Shown here: positions 16,894 through 25,834 of the stretch, piece by piece
Numbering within the stretch: the first letter of the stretch is position 1
Layout: every line of letters starts with the position of its first letter
Assembly: GCA_003577005.1 (NCBI GenBank)
Contig: QEUW01000022.1
Span: 1 to 41,677, forward strand
Direction: 5' to 3'
Length of the DNA: 41,677 nucleotides
From: Chloroflexota bacterium
Lineage (GTDB): Bacteria; Chloroflexota; Anaerolineae; Caldilineales; Caldilineaceae
Notes under the pieces: generated by a model
The model's database searches: none
What the model saw: only the letters and a program-made list of their open reading frames with translations
Told to the model about the DNA's origin: nothing
Position numbers and translations under genes: made by a program

Positions 16894-17090
16894 CTGTCTC
16901 TAACTTTTCGCCACCCACAACGAGCAAAATTGGACATCGAATCTGTGGAGACATCAGGTTGGCTCATACCCGAGACAGCGTGGGTAGAACTGCGAAAAGT
17001 GCCTTGTGAACACTGTGATATTCGGCGCTCTGTCTGGAGAGAAATCAGCGAGCCTGACGCAACAGTGTTTCCCCGTTAAGGAGCGTTAAG

Positions 17091-17468
17091 ATGACCGATC
17101 AATCACACGTGGCTAAAGAAAAGGAGCGCCTGTTACAGGAACAGGCCCAACTTATCGACGAACTCAAGAGCCTGCGGGAACTCATGCAGGCGGAAGTTGA
17201 TATAGAACCCGACGAAGGCGATGCCGAAATCTTTGAGCGCGAGAAGAACGCGGCGCTCATTGCCGTGCTCGAGTCAAGATTGCAGGATGTGCAGACGGCG
17301 CTCCGCTCTATCGAAAAGGGTAATTATGGTATTTGCAGTCGTTGTGGCAAACCCATTGAACCGGGCCGGCTGGAAGTCAAGCCCGATGCCACGCTCTGTG
17401 TCAAATGCCAGGAAGAGGTGGAGCGTTTGAGCCGCCGCGGGCGTCCGCAGCGGCAGATTCAATGGTAG
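17091..17468 (+). CDS. TraR/DksA-family C4 zinc-finger protein
   Basis: A 125-residue protein: an N-terminal coiled coil (about residues 8-75, rich in E/K/L/Q) and a C-terminal C4 zinc finger, Cys82-x2-Cys85 (CSRC) and Cys103-x2-Cys106 (CVKC). This is the architecture of DksA/TraR proteins, which insert into the RNA polymerase secondary channel and tune transcription, often with ppGpp. Acidic residues at the coiled-coil tip (EPDEGDAE) fit that role. ATG follows AAGGAG by 7 nt. upp lies 50 bp downstream on the same strand, probably co-transcribed. It may be a general stress regulator rather than true DksA, since these short forms are common outside Proteobacteria. Confidence 0.9.
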   Translation: MTDQSHVAKEKERLLQEQAQLIDELKSLRELMQAEVDIEPDEGDAEIFEREKNAALIAVLESRLQDVQTALRSIEKGNYGICSRCGKPIEPGRLEVKPDATLCVKCQEEVERLSRRGRPQRQIQW

Positions 17469-17518
17469 CGCACTCGTCGCACGGGTGCTGACCCAACCGG
17501 CAAAAAAGGAGCCAACGC

Positions 17519-18166
17519 GTGTCGTCTAATCTCTTCCCTTCGCGCCATCCGCTGGCCCGCCATAAACTTTCGCTGTTGCGCAGCATCGAAACCGAGCCAA
17601 AGAAGTTCCGCGAACTGGTCGGCGAGCTGTCGATGATGATGGTCTACGAAGCGACGCATGACCTGGCGCTGGTTCCGACTTCCGTCGAGACGCCGTTGAC
17701 CACGACCGAGGGTGCGCAGATGGGCGAGAAGATCGGCCTTGTGCCGATCTTGCGCGCCGGGCTGGGCATGGTCGAAGGGGCGTGGCGTCTGCTGCCCCAG
17801 GCCGAAGTCTGGCACCTGGGGCTTTACCGCGACGAGCGTACGCTCAAGCCTGTACATTATTATAATAAGTTGCCCATACAGCCAACCGTTGGTGTCTGTC
17901 TGATCCTGGACCCAATGTTGGCGACCGGGGGCTCGGCCACCGCAGCTATCGAGGTGCTCAAACAGTGGGGCGTTGCGCGCATCAAGTTTGTCGGGCTGAT
18001 CGCGGCGCCAGAGGGGATCGCCGCGGTCCATTCTGCGCATCCTGATGTCGCGATCTATGTGGCGGCCATCGATGAGCGGTTGACAACCGCAGCCGATCCC
18101 TTTCCCCCAGGTTTCATCTGGCCGGGTCTTGGTGACGCCGGCGACCGCCAGTTTGGGACCGGGTAG
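17519..18166 (+). CDS. upp: Uracil phosphoribosyltransferase
   Basis: Converts uracil and PRPP to UMP in pyrimidine salvage, in the cytoplasm. The 215-residue length, the PRPP loop [11 protein letters not shown], the [15 protein letters not shown] segment and the C-terminal [15 protein letters not shown] uracil-binding signature are all standard for Upp. The start is GTG 17519 ([16 protein letters not shown]) with AAAAAAGGAG about 8 nt before it. It is probably co-transcribed with the DksA-type gene. A hairpin follows at 18177-18216. Confidence 0.97.
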   Translation: MSSNLFPSRHPLARHKLSLLRSIETEPKKFRELVGELSMMMVYEATHDLALVPTSVETPLTTTEGAQMGEKIGLVPILRAGLGMVEGAWRLLPQAEVWHLGLYRDERTLKPVHYYNKLPIQPTVGVCLILDPMLATGGSATAAIEVLKQWGVARIKFVGLIAAPEGIAAVHSAHPDVAIYVAAIDERLTTAADPFPPGFIWPGLGDAGDRQFGTG

Positions 18167-18176
18167 ACCCGATCCA

Positions 18177-18216
18177 CAGATTCCACAGGTTTGATACTGT
18201 ACATCTGTGGAATCTG
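18177..18216. terminator. 12-bp hairpin after upp
   Basis: CAGATTCCACAG (18177-18188) is exactly complementary to 18205-18216, with a 16-nt loop, 10 nt after the upp stop. There is no T-run, so it is either a Rho-assisted end, an mRNA-stabilising hairpin, or another member of the intergenic repeats seen in this window. Confidence 0.45.
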
Positions 18217-18266
18217 CAGATTACGAACGACTATCTAGATCCGCCCAGCCGAAACGGAGCATCTTC

Positions 18267-19682
18267 GTGGAGCCAAACCCCGCGATAGAACGAGCAATGG
18301 AGAGCGTGGCCGCGGCTGCTCCTCGTGCGGCGGCGGACCCGGCGCGCCCGGTCTATCACTTTCGCCCGCCCGCGCAGTGGATGAACGACCCCAACGGCGT
18401 CATCTATCACAATGGGTGGTACCAACTCTTCTACCAGTTCAACCCCTTTGGCGACGAGTGGGGGCATATTCACTGGGGACATGCCCGCAGCCGTGATCTG
18501 GTGCAGTGGGAATATCTGCCCATTGCACTTTGGCCTTCCCAGGAGCAAGGCGAGGCGCACTGCTTCTCCGGCTGTGCGGCGGTCAATGGCCGGGGCGAAC
18601 CGATGCTCTTTTACACGAGTGTGTTCGGCCCTCGAGAAAACCGGCCTGCCAATCAACAGTGGGCGGCGTTGGGTGATCCCGACTGGCTCACCTGGCGCAA
18701 ATACCCTGCTAACCCCATTCTGTCCCTGGCCAATCACGGCGGACCTCCGTTTGAGGGGGATTGGCGCGATCCCTTCATCTTTGTAGAGGAAGGGCGCACC
18801 TTTCTAGTCCTGGGGGGCGTGTATGAAAATATTGCCGGCGTGGCGCTCTACGAGGCAACCGATGAGACGCTTGCCCACTGGCGCTATCGTAGCCTGCTCT
18901 ATCAACAGCCGCGCGACCAGGTCGGATTTTTGGAGTGTCCTAACTTCACACGCCTCGGCGAGAAGTGGATCCTCCTGACATCCCCCTATCGCCCGGTGAA
19001 ATATGTGACGGGTACATTTGACTTCGACACGCTCACCTTTGTGCCCGAACAACAAGGGATACTCGACCCCGGCGCCACCGATGTGCCCAATTACTACGCC
19101 ACCAACATCCTCTTTGATGACACAGGGCGCTGCATCTTGCTCGGCTGGGTGCGGGGCTTTCCGCCAGGCCGCGGCTGGAATGGCTGTCTCGCCCTGCCCC
19201 GCGTCCTCACCCTGGGCGCCGACGGCCTGCCGCGCCAGCAGCCCGTCGCTGAGCTACAACAGCTGCGCGACCGCCACTTTTCGGCAGAAGGTATTGCTTT
19301 GTCTGCCCAGCCTCTTGTTCTTGCGGAAGCAACGGGCGATACAGTGGAAGTTCAAGCGCGAATTGCCCTCGAAAGCAGTGCGGTTGTGTGCGTTGATCTT
19401 TGCCGCCCAACCGGCGGTGACCACGCCATCCCCATCCGCTACGATGGGAGTGTACTCACGGTGGCCGAAACCGAGGTCCCGCTCACGCTGGAAAACGGCG
19501 TGCTCGATCTGCACCTTTTTCTCGATAAGTCCGTTCTGGAGGTGTTTGCGCAGGATGGGCGAGTGGTAGTCACACGGGTCATCGAGCCTGGGGCTGGCGG
19601 TGGGGATGTCGCCTTCTCAACAAAGGGCGGCGCAGCGACGCTTGTGTCGCTCGATCTTTGGACCATGCGCCCGGTCTGGTAG
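18267..19682 (+). CDS. Glycoside hydrolase family 32 (sucrose/fructan hydrolase)
   Basis: Hydrolyses beta-fructosides such as sucrose, sucrose-6-phosphate, inulin or levan. It has all three GH32 acidic residues: the nucleophile Asp41 in WMNDPNG, Asp168 in WRDPF (RDP motif), and the acid/base Glu223 in LECPNF. A five-bladed propeller domain is followed by a beta-sandwich ending near LHLFLDKSVLEVFAQDGR. It has 471 residues and no signal peptide, so it acts in the cytoplasm, which argues for sucrose or short fructans that have been imported. The open frame begins in the hairpin at 18207; GTG 18267 has CGGAG about 8 nt upstream and starts closer to the domain. No sugar transporter is adjacent. 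Confidence 0.92.
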   Translation: MEPNPAIERAMESVAAAAPRAAADPARPVYHFRPPAQWMNDPNGVIYHNGWYQLFYQFNPFGDEWGHIHWGHARSRDLVQWEYLPIALWPSQEQGEAHCFSGCAAVNGRGEPMLFYTSVFGPRENRPANQQWAALGDPDWLTWRKYPANPILSLANHGGPPFEGDWRDPFIFVEEGRTFLVLGGVYENIAGVALYEATDETLAHWRYRSLLYQQPRDQVGFLECPNFTRLGEKWILLTSPYRPVKYVTGTFDFDTLTFVPEQQGILDPGATDVPNYYATNILFDDTGRCILLGWVRGFPPGRGWNGCLALPRVLTLGADGLPRQQPVAELQQLRDRHFSAEGIALSAQPLVLAEATGDTVEVQARIALESSAVVCVDLCRPTGGDHAIPIRYDGSVLTVAETEVPLTLENGVLDLHLFLDKSVLEVFAQDGRVVVTRVIEPGAGGGDVAFSTKGGAATLVSLDLWTMRPVW

Positions 19683-19749
19683 CAAGTATTAGGAGATCAC
19701 ATTTTGCCCTAAGCTCCTAAATCTTGGTGCTGCGCAGTCACAGCCACCT

Positions 19750-20553
19750 CTATTGCGGACGTAGTCCCGCCCCCTGAAGAACTGACACAGCCCAGGTCGT
19801 GTCTTCCACGCTCAGCCCTGGTGGTGGTGGTGCGCGATAGTCTAGCAGTTCTTCATAACCGACAAGCTGGAAGCAGGCATCCACTGCTGCCTGAAGGTCA
19901 AGTGGCACGTCAGGATCGGGTGCTAGCAGCGGCACTGGCACAATCGGCAATCTGTTCTGAAGCGAAATAGCCCAGACTTCCGTGATCGGACGGCGATCGG
20001 CGCGGCTCAAATATACATAATAGGGGGCTGGCGGTGGCTCTCCCTCGAGCTGAATACGTTGGCCTTGCACTAACAGATCGATCTCCAAGATGTGCGTCCC
20101 CGTACGCATCAATTCAGTGCGACGTTGAAAGTACTCGTCGACTCCCGTCCCGCGTTTGTTAACGGGCGAAAGAATCTCAATCAGCGTGACAAGCCTTCGC
20201 TCTGCTACATCACGGATGTGGATGCTGGTTACTGGTACTTCATCGATGACACGGCTAGTCAGCAGGATGGATGGGTCGGTAATGGCCAGCCCATTCTGGG
20301 TCTGTGCAGTCGTTTGCGGCTCACGACGTCGTGTGGCCACATGGACATCTGGATAGACCACACGTGCTGCTGGCGGTTCGAGAATCCCTAAATTGGGACG
20401 GTCAAAGACATATCGTTTTTCAAGCAGTGCAACGTATTTTGGCCTCAGTTTTGGCAGCAACTGAGCACGAATTTCGCTGGCCAATGTGGCAGGAAACTCC
20501 TGCCACATCTCTCCTTCAAGGTAAGGGTCCATGCCCGGAAATGGCGAAGGCAT
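19750..20553 (-). CDS. DUF4058 family protein
   Basis: A 267-residue protein that starts MPSPFPGMDPYLEG, the signature opening of DUF4058, and ends in the VGYEELLDYRAPPPPGL segment also typical of the family. The family is common in Cyanobacteria and Chloroflexi, often in many copies per genome, and has no established function; the middle (TLIEILSPVNKRGTGVDEYFQRR) is reminiscent of a nuclease-like core with conserved E and K, which I mention only as an impression. The start ATG 20553 has GAGGAG 6 nt before it; the frame is open nine codons further. A promoter candidate overlaps the end of the preceding gene. Confidence 0.88.
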   Translation of the reverse strand: MPSPFPGMDPYLEGEMWQEFPATLASEIRAQLLPKLRPKYVALLEKRYVFDRPNLGILEPPAARVVYPDVHVATRRREPQTTAQTQNGLAITDPSILLTSRVIDEVPVTSIHIRDVAERRLVTLIEILSPVNKRGTGVDEYFQRRTELMRTGTHILEIDLLVQGQRIQLEGEPPPAPYYVYLSRADRRPITEVWAISLQNRLPIVPVPLLAPDPDVPLDLQAAVDACFQLVGYEELLDYRAPPPPGLSVEDTTWAVSVLQGAGLRPQ

Positions 20554-20612
20554 GTGGCGCTCCTCTTTGACACCTAACAATAACTCGCAAAACAGTGAAT
20601 TGCATCGTATTG

Positions 20613-20642
20613 ATTATACCATCGCCTGGATGCGTTCGGCAA
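20613..20642 (-). promoter_or_regulatory. Candidate promoter of the DUF4058 gene
   Basis: Minus strand TTGCCG (20637-20642), 18-nt spacer, perfect TATAAT (20613-20618). It lies across the stop codon of the upstream ceramidase-like gene and would give a ~55-nt leader. Confidence 0.5.
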
Positions 20643-22053
20643 TCGCCTCGATGAGAATCTCCAGACAGCCGGGTGCCAGGATCGACGGCTCTTCCTGGTA
20701 CAGCCCTAGGCCATAGCGGTCGGATGGCAGGAGATAGGCCACCTGAAAGTCCCCGGCCAACGGTGTCAGCAGAATAGGGTGTGCAGGGAAGCGCCGCCGC
20801 AGTTCAGCCTGGAGCACGCTGTACGGTTCGCCACCCGTCGTCACCCAAAAGGCATCCCCCAACCGGTGGACGGAGAAGTGATAGGTGTAAGTCGGCTCGT
20901 CGCGCAGATAGCGGATGCGCAACAACCAACGCCGGGCGCGTTCGAGACGAGCACCGTAATCGCGGGCGGCGATGGCGTCCCCTGCCTGGTCCGCCTCTTG
21001 CTGTTTGGTGCCCCACTCCTCCATCTCCGCCTCCAACGCTACCGGGTCGGGCAGCGCCTTTTGTGGCAACTCTGCCGTGTAGCCTCCCCCTTGGAAGAGC
21101 GTTGTGGCTCCCATCCGCTCTGCGCTGATAGGGCGATAGCGCCAATCGCCCAATGTGGCGCCGGAGATGACTGGCCCCTGGTATTGGAAATCTGCCAGCG
21201 GCGGGCCCATATTTGCGAGTGCGGCAAGCGCGGCGTGACCCAGTTCTCGACCGTTGCTGTCGGCGACAGTAGTGTCGCCCTGGTGGCTCCGGCGTGGGCC
21301 AAGGTCACCACAGGCGCCCAGCGCAAAGATACAGGGTAGACCCGTCTCCATTTCTACCACCTCGCGCATGGCGCCGACATAATCCGGGCTGATCAGCGTA
21401 TTCTCCCAGGCAAGCGTAGTTGGGTGGCAGGCGTAGTTGACGACAGTAGCAATAAGCCTGCCCTGCGGGTCGGTAATGCGGGCGACGACCAGGGTATCAT
21501 CCGCCGGCGGTGCGTCGGGGTTGAAGCCACAAGTGTAGATGCCTCGTTCCGCATCCCAGTAGTCGCGATTGGTCGCCAAGAGCGATTTGCCGGCGCCGTA
21601 GGTGATCACCGCCTCTTGGAGATTGGCAACGGCCTGGCGGGCTACCTCTTCGCTCTTGGCGTACAGTTCGGCGAGATAAGGCGCGATCAACTCGCCGCCG
21701 GGCAGGTGAACCCGATTGCGGGCAAAGTTGCCGGAAGAATGGGTGTGCGAGAAAGTAGTGAGGATATTTTCCGGCGGAACACCGGCGGCTACGCTCAACC
21801 GTGAGACCAACTCTTTTTGTTGTTCGTCGTCCATCCCCACGTGGTCCATCTGGATGCGGACCAGCGGTGCGCCGCCGTTCAGCGGGGCCAGCGCCAGGAC
21901 ATCGGCGAAGAGAGGCCGGTGGACGCCCGTGGCGCGGTGGTGGCGGGCGGCGCCCCACATGGGGTGATACATCCCCACCGGTGGGGTGATGTCGATGCGG
22001 GCATGGCCGGCCCGCAGGCGGGAAGTGGGGGTGGGGAACGTGGTTGTGCTCAT
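20614..22053 (-). CDS. Neutral/alkaline ceramidase-like metal hydrolase
   Basis: A 479-residue protein with the layout of the neutral ceramidase N-terminal domain: AGHARIDITPP at the start, the zinc-site-like motifs SHTHSSGNF (around residue 105) and NYACHPTTL (around 210), and GACGDLGPR. True neutral ceramidases (~650-700 residues) carry an extra C-terminal immunoglobulin-like domain and a signal peptide; both are missing here. This shorter cytoplasmic form is widespread in Chloroflexi and Planctomycetes near sugar-related genes, and its substrate is unknown, so ceramide need not be the target. The start ATG 22053 (MSTTTFP) has GAGGATC just before it. Confidence 0.8.
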   Translation of the reverse strand: MSTTTFPTPTSRLRAGHARIDITPPVGMYHPMWGAARHHRATGVHRPLFADVLALAPLNGGAPLVRIQMDHVGMDDEQQKELVSRLSVAAGVPPENILTTFSHTHSSGNFARNRVHLPGGELIAPYLAELYAKSEEVARQAVANLQEAVITYGAGKSLLATNRDYWDAERGIYTCGFNPDAPPADDTLVVARITDPQGRLIATVVNYACHPTTLAWENTLISPDYVGAMREVVEMETGLPCIFALGACGDLGPRRSHQGDTTVADSNGRELGHAALAALANMGPPLADFQYQGPVISGATLGDWRYRPISAERMGATTLFQGGGYTAELPQKALPDPVALEAEMEEWGTKQQEADQAGDAIAARDYGARLERARRWLLRIRYLRDEPTYTYHFSVHRLGDAFWVTTGGEPYSVLQAELRRRFPAHPILLTPLAGDFQVAYLLPSDRYGLGLYQEEPSILAPGCLEILIEAIAERIQAMV

Positions 22054-22105
22054 GATCCTCGAATCCAGCTTCTGGTTTGCGACGAATCAGTATGCGACTG
22101 ACCCG

Positions 22106-22226
22106 TCACAATGGGTTTAGGACGACAAGATCGGCAACGTGTCGAAACGCTCGCTCATTCGTTATGATCACACTATACCTGAGCGCGTGCGCCGTGGCAG
22201 CAATCAACAGGCAAACCTCGCTCAAT
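22106..22226 (-). pseudogene. C-terminal remnant of a PIN-domain (VapC-type) toxin
   Basis: In the gap between two genes the minus strand encodes about 39 codons without a start, ending in TGA (22106-22108), that read SEVCLLIAATAHALRYSVII then TNERAFRHVADLVVLNPL. This is the closing part of VapC-like PIN nucleases (usually DxLIAATA, then ITNxxxF, then NP). The expected acidic residue before LIAATA is not there, and the upstream part of the gene is replaced by the end of the 420-residue secreted protein gene. It is a decayed fragment of a toxin-antitoxin module. Confidence 0.7.
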
Positions 22227-23484
22227 AAAACACAATCGTCTGGACTAGGCGGTCGAGTTGCAACTCGATCATCGGGTTGCTGTTTGGGAGCAGGACGCGC
22301 ACGCAGAAGCTCCCTTCATTGTTTAGACCGCTGGTGCAATACTCATAGATAATATAGTTCGGACCCTGCCGCAACCATTTGACGCCTTCTTTGCCGCCGA
22401 TGGTGATCTGGCTCGTCAATATTGCTTCTGGGGGTTGAAGGTCGCCAAAGGGTGTGCTGGAAAAGCCCAATACCTGGTCGTACGGCAGGTCGGGGATACC
22501 CAGCCGGTGTTCTTCGACAACGGCATTGCCCGCCAGGGGCACCCGTATCGGCTCCCATGTGCGTGGATAGGCAAAGACCACATGATCGCCTTGATAACGC
22601 GGCCAGTTTGCCGTGCCAGGTGGGCGACCGGGCACCGGAATAAAGCGCCCGCCGTAGACCGAAGGTGGGGTGGGTAAATCGGCCACCGGTGTGCCTCCGC
22701 TGAGTAGCAGCGGTGGCGGCGCATCGGGTGGCCGTGGGGTCGGCTCCAGCGTCGGCAGCACCAGCGCATCCACCGACGAACCGACCAGACTGAGATTGTC
22801 GAGATTGACGTCGAGCTCTTCGCCCACATCGCCCCACTTTTTCCAGACGCGCACATAGATCGTCATCTGCGCTTCCTGCGCCAGAATTTTGGCCGAAAAA
22901 GGGCTAAAGCGGCCTGGCTCCAGGCGGTCGTAGTAGGTATTCCACCCCACATCTATCCAACGTTGGACGGCCTGCCACTTGGGCTTATCCCCAAACGACC
23001 AGCCGAACTGGACGCGATAGCGGAAGGGGTCGCGGATCGTGCTGGCGGGGTCGGTTGATCGAATCATCCCGTGCATCTCGAAGAGATAGGCTGCGCCCGG
23101 CTCCACCTGCACCGTCTGGTAGATGCCGGCGAAGCGGTCAGGGTCGGCCACGCCCAGATTTTTGGTGTCCAGTTCGATCAACTGGCTGTGAGCGCCTTTA
23201 TAGACGACGGGCGGCCACTGGTCATCGTAAAAGCCGTAGAGCGTCTGGCCGTGGTTGGTGAAGCAGCTCCAACCCTTGCCGACGTGACCGCAGCCCTCTC
23301 GAAAGACAAAGCCCTCCTCAAAGCCACCGTTGACGAGCAGGTTGCCTGTCACCCTGCTGGTAGCCTGTCCGGCCCTCGTGGACAGCCAGAATAGCGTCGT
23401 CATCAGCACTACAAACAAGAGGAGCACGGCCAGCCGCTGCTGTGGTCGTGTGTGCGAAAAGAATCTGCAAACGGTTTTCGCCAT
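22222..23484 (-). CDS. Secreted protein with a carbohydrate-binding-like domain
   Basis: A 420-residue protein with an N-terminal signal or anchor (LAVLLLFVVLMTTLFWLS, about residues 18-36). Residues 47-240 (NLLVNGGFEEGF, YQTVQVEPGAAYLFEMHGM, then VNLDNLSLVG) resemble the jelly-roll carbohydrate-binding fold common in Chloroflexi exported proteins. A Pro-rich linker (LEPTPRPPDAPPPLLLSGG) leads to a C-terminal domain of about 120 residues that I do not recognise, with two Cys (YCTSGLNNEGSFC) that may form a disulfide. It lies 5 bp behind the enolase-superfamily gene, so the two are probably co-transcribed; together they suggest handling of a polysaccharide or sugar acid at the surface. Confidence 0.7.
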   Translation of the reverse strand: MAKTVCRFFSHTRPQQRLAVLLLFVVLMTTLFWLSTRAGQATSRVTGNLLVNGGFEEGFVFREGCGHVGKGWSCFTNHGQTLYGFYDDQWPPVVYKGAHSQLIELDTKNLGVADPDRFAGIYQTVQVEPGAAYLFEMHGMIRSTDPASTIRDPFRYRVQFGWSFGDKPKWQAVQRWIDVGWNTYYDRLEPGRFSPFSAKILAQEAQMTIYVRVWKKWGDVGEELDVNLDNLSLVGSSVDALVLPTLEPTPRPPDAPPPLLLSGGTPVADLPTPPSVYGGRFIPVPGRPPGTANWPRYQGDHVVFAYPRTWEPIRVPLAGNAVVEEHRLGIPDLPYDQVLGFSSTPFGDLQPPEAILTSQITIGGKEGVKWLRQGPNYIIYEYCTSGLNNEGSFCVRVLLPNSNPMIELQLDRLVQTIVFY

Positions 23485-23489
23485 CGCTG

Positions 23490-24677
23490 CTACACCGTTA
23501 CTTCCTGGTGCGACTCGAACTTGCTCTCATCCAGATCCATTCCGATGCCCGGCGTCGTTGGCAGCGTGACCACCCCTCCCACCGGTTTGAGCGGATGCTT
23601 GAGAAAGAATTGATGGATCTCGTTCCACTTGATCAGATACTCCAACAGCGGGCAGGTGGTTGCCGGCCAGGCGGCGATCAGGTGGGCCGACGCCGGGGTC
23701 GAATGCCCGTGTGGGATGACCACCAGGTCGTACGCTGAGGCCAGGACACAGATTTTCATCGTTTCTGAGATGCCGCCACACCAGTAGATGTCGGGCTGCA
23801 AGACATCGCACGCCCCTGCATCCATCAGCGACTTGAGCCCCCAGCGTGTGTATTCGTGTTCGCCGCCCGAAATCGGGATGGTGACATTGCGGCGGATTTC
23901 GGCGTACTGAGCGATCTTGTCGGGCAGCACCGGCTCCTCGATCCAGCGCGGATTGTATTCCTCCATCCGGCGCGCCATCTGGATGGTGTAGGGTACATCC
24001 CAACTCATCCAGCAGTCGAGCATGATATCCACATCGGGGCCGACTGCGTCGCGTAGGGTCCGCACCAGGCGCAGATTGCGTGCGATACCGGCGGGGCCAT
24101 CGGTGGGGCCATCACGGAAGAACCACTTGGTTGCCTGGTAGCCGGCTTTGACAATCTCCTGCGCACGTTCCTGCACCAGTTCCGAGTCGAGCGAATAGCC
24201 CAGGGCGCTGGCGTAGGCCGGGATCTCGGTGCGGGTTGGCCCGCCGAGCAATTGGTAGACTGGGGCGTTGAAATAGCGCCCGCGTAAATCCCACAGCGCG
24301 CAGTCCACCACGCTGATCGCCTGCATGACAACGCCCTTGCGGCCATGAACCATAAAGCGGTACATACGGTCCCACAGCCGTTCGGTTGCCAGCGGGTCAT
24401 GGCCGATGAGCAGCGGGGCAAGTTGGCGCTGGATCACCCACGCCTGGTCATCGGTAAAGGGGCCACCGATGCCATAGACGCCGTGGTCGGTCTCGATCTG
24501 GACAAAGCTGGCGGTGATCCGGTAGCTATGCTCGCCCACTTTTTCCGTAAAGTGTGGCCCTTCAGCCTTGTGTTCGGGATAGATGTCAACGGGACGGACA
24601 AGCCGTTCTTCCCAAAAGTCCCCCTTGTGCTCCATCACGCCGGAGACCTTGAAGACGCGCACGTGGGTGATCTGCAT
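23490..24677 (-). CDS. Enolase-superfamily sugar-acid dehydratase (rhamnonate dehydratase-like)
   Basis: A mandelate racemase/muconate lactonizing enzyme relative of 395 residues. Magnesium ligands are visible: Asp221 (IMLDCW), Glu247 (RWIEEP) and Glu273 (SGGEHE), with a catalytic His in VIPHGHS (323/325) late in the barrel. The pattern KWFFRDGPTDG before the ligands, and His as general base, recall L-rhamnonate dehydratase-type enzymes, which dehydrate acid sugars to 2-keto-3-deoxy acids. The exact substrate cannot be read from sequence. ATG 24677 follows AAGGAGGAG. Other sugar-acid genes (Ldh2-like and Hyi-like) occur 7 kb away. Confidence 0.85.
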   Translation of the reverse strand: MQITHVRVFKVSGVMEHKGDFWEERLVRPVDIYPEHKAEGPHFTEKVGEHSYRITASFVQIETDHGVYGIGGPFTDDQAWVIQRQLAPLLIGHDPLATERLWDRMYRFMVHGRKGVVMQAISVVDCALWDLRGRYFNAPVYQLLGGPTRTEIPAYASALGYSLDSELVQERAQEIVKAGYQATKWFFRDGPTDGPAGIARNLRLVRTLRDAVGPDVDIMLDCWMSWDVPYTIQMARRMEEYNPRWIEEPVLPDKIAQYAEIRRNVTIPISGGEHEYTRWGLKSLMDAGACDVLQPDIYWCGGISETMKICVLASAYDLVVIPHGHSTPASAHLIAAWPATTCPLLEYLIKWNEIHQFFLKHPLKPVGGVVTLPTTPGIGMDLDESKFESHQEVTV

Positions 24678-24716
24678 CGCTCCTCCTTAACCTGAACAGG
24701 CTGGAATAAAAAGCGG

Positions 24717-24809
24717 GTTCACAGAAAGCGCAGAGAAGGCCTAGAGACTGCGGAGACTTTCGCGAGCCGTCTCTGTGTTCTCCGTGTATACGCTGTGTGC
24801 TCTGTGAAC
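24717..24809. repeat. Inverted repeat GTTCACAGA ... TCTGTGAAC
   Basis: GTTCACAGA (24717-24725) is complementary to 24801-24809. The interior is rich in related units (GCAGAGA, TCTCTGTGTTCTCCGTG), so a long imperfect hairpin is likely. It fills the gap between the acyltransferase gene and the dehydratase gene. A similar GAACAGAGA/TCTCTGTGTTC pair occurs near 15395-15432. Confidence 0.6.
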
Positions 24810-24827
24810 TGCTCGTTGTTCAAGCTA

Positions 24828-25583
24828 TTATAACGTATCCGGGCTTAAACCGGTTCTATCGTCATAGTAGCCACGATTTTCCGGTGGCAGTAGTTCTGCA
24901 ATGCGTTCCATCATCTTGTCGGTCAACGCATCCAACTGGCGGCGGCGCGCCTGGCCGGTCAGTGCCGGGTCGATGGTAAGCGGGCCAAAAGGCTGCCCAA
25001 TCCGCACCGTGATCGAAGTGCGACGCAGCCAGCGCAGGTTGTCGAAGATGCTTTCAGTGCCCACCAATCCAACAGGCAAGATGCAGACATTGCTCATCAC
25101 CGCCAGCAGGGCCGCCCCCGAACGGCCACGGATGAGCTGTGCATTCTGCCGGCCACCATTGCCGCGCAATTGGGAAATCACTTCGCCCTGCGCCACACGA
25201 CCGGCCAGTTCCGGGTTGATGCCGCCTTCGGGGAAGACACCGACAACCTTACCATTTCGCAGCGTTTCCACCGCGCTTCGCAAGGCGTTGCGGTCCACCT
25301 GACCGCGCCAGATGGGTATTGCCTCGAACAGGCGGAGGAAGATAGCGATCCAGCGACGCTCTTGCGCCTCGGTAGCCACGAGAAAGGCGGGTGCAAAAGG
25401 CAAGACCAACGATAGGATGATGGGGTCAAACCAACTGAAATGATTGGCGATGAGCAACAATGGACCGCCAGGACGTGGTACACGCTCCTCACCACAGACC
25501 TTGAGTTCAAAAAGGAGGGGGCTGATGAGACGCCCAACGCCCAATAAGAGTTTGTGAGTGGTAGCAAGCAAAAATCGACGCAT
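24828..25583 (-). CDS. 1-acyl-sn-glycerol-3-phosphate acyltransferase (PlsC family)
   Basis: Transfers an acyl group to lysophosphatidic acid in membrane phospholipid synthesis. It has the HX4D catalytic motif NHFSWFD (His48, Asp53), GFEAIP-like block LRLFEAIPIWRGQVDR, and FPEGG (117-121) for phosphate binding, plus LPVGLVGTE further on. The N-terminal hydrophobic stretch fits membrane association. At 251 residues it has the normal length of bacterial PlsC. PlsC-family enzymes may also acylate other lysolipids, so the exact substrate is not certain. A candidate promoter lies at 25730-25759. Confidence 0.9.
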   Translation of the reverse strand: MRRFLLATTHKLLLGVGRLISPLLFELKVCGEERVPRPGGPLLLIANHFSWFDPIILSLVLPFAPAFLVATEAQERRWIAIFLRLFEAIPIWRGQVDRNALRSAVETLRNGKVVGVFPEGGINPELAGRVAQGEVISQLRGNGGRQNAQLIRGRSGAALLAVMSNVCILPVGLVGTESIFDNLRWLRRTSITVRIGQPFGPLTIDPALTGQARRRQLDALTDKMMERIAELLPPENRGYYDDRTGLSPDTL

Positions 25584-25729
25584 CGCACAGAGCTACACGG
25601 GCTGGTCGTAACCGAAGCTACGAGCCTGACCACATGGTTTTTGTAGGAGTTACCAGTTGGATTCGTTTTCCAGAGATGCAACGCACCTGAGCAACTTCTA
25701 TTTCGAATGCAGATTCGTGCAGATAAGTT

Positions 25730-25759
25730 ATTGTACTGATAGACAAGGTGGATCTGCAA
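25730..25759 (-). promoter_or_regulatory. Candidate promoter of the PlsC-type gene
   Basis: Minus strand TTGCAG (25754-25759), 18-nt spacer, TACAAT (25730-25735), about 147 nt before ATG 25583. Moderate match only. Confidence 0.35.
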
Positions 25760-25834
25760 ACAAGGATTGCAAGGGTAATCTAGAAACAGGGTGCATTCCA
25801 AATTTTGGCTACACGCTTGCCAGGCTCACAAAAC

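Larger units (their letters stand above)
16693..17090. other. Divergent promoter region between ruvB and the DksA-type gene
   Basis: Contains the minus-strand ruvB promoter with its SOS box and, about 70 bp away, a plus-strand promoter. The remaining ~190 bp before the DksA-type start form its leader, in which I see no known riboswitch. Confidence 0.6.

Noticed and set aside
22106..22226. Intact vapC toxin gene
   Set aside because: Only the last ~39 codons are present, with no start, no acidic active-site residues and no antitoxin gene.
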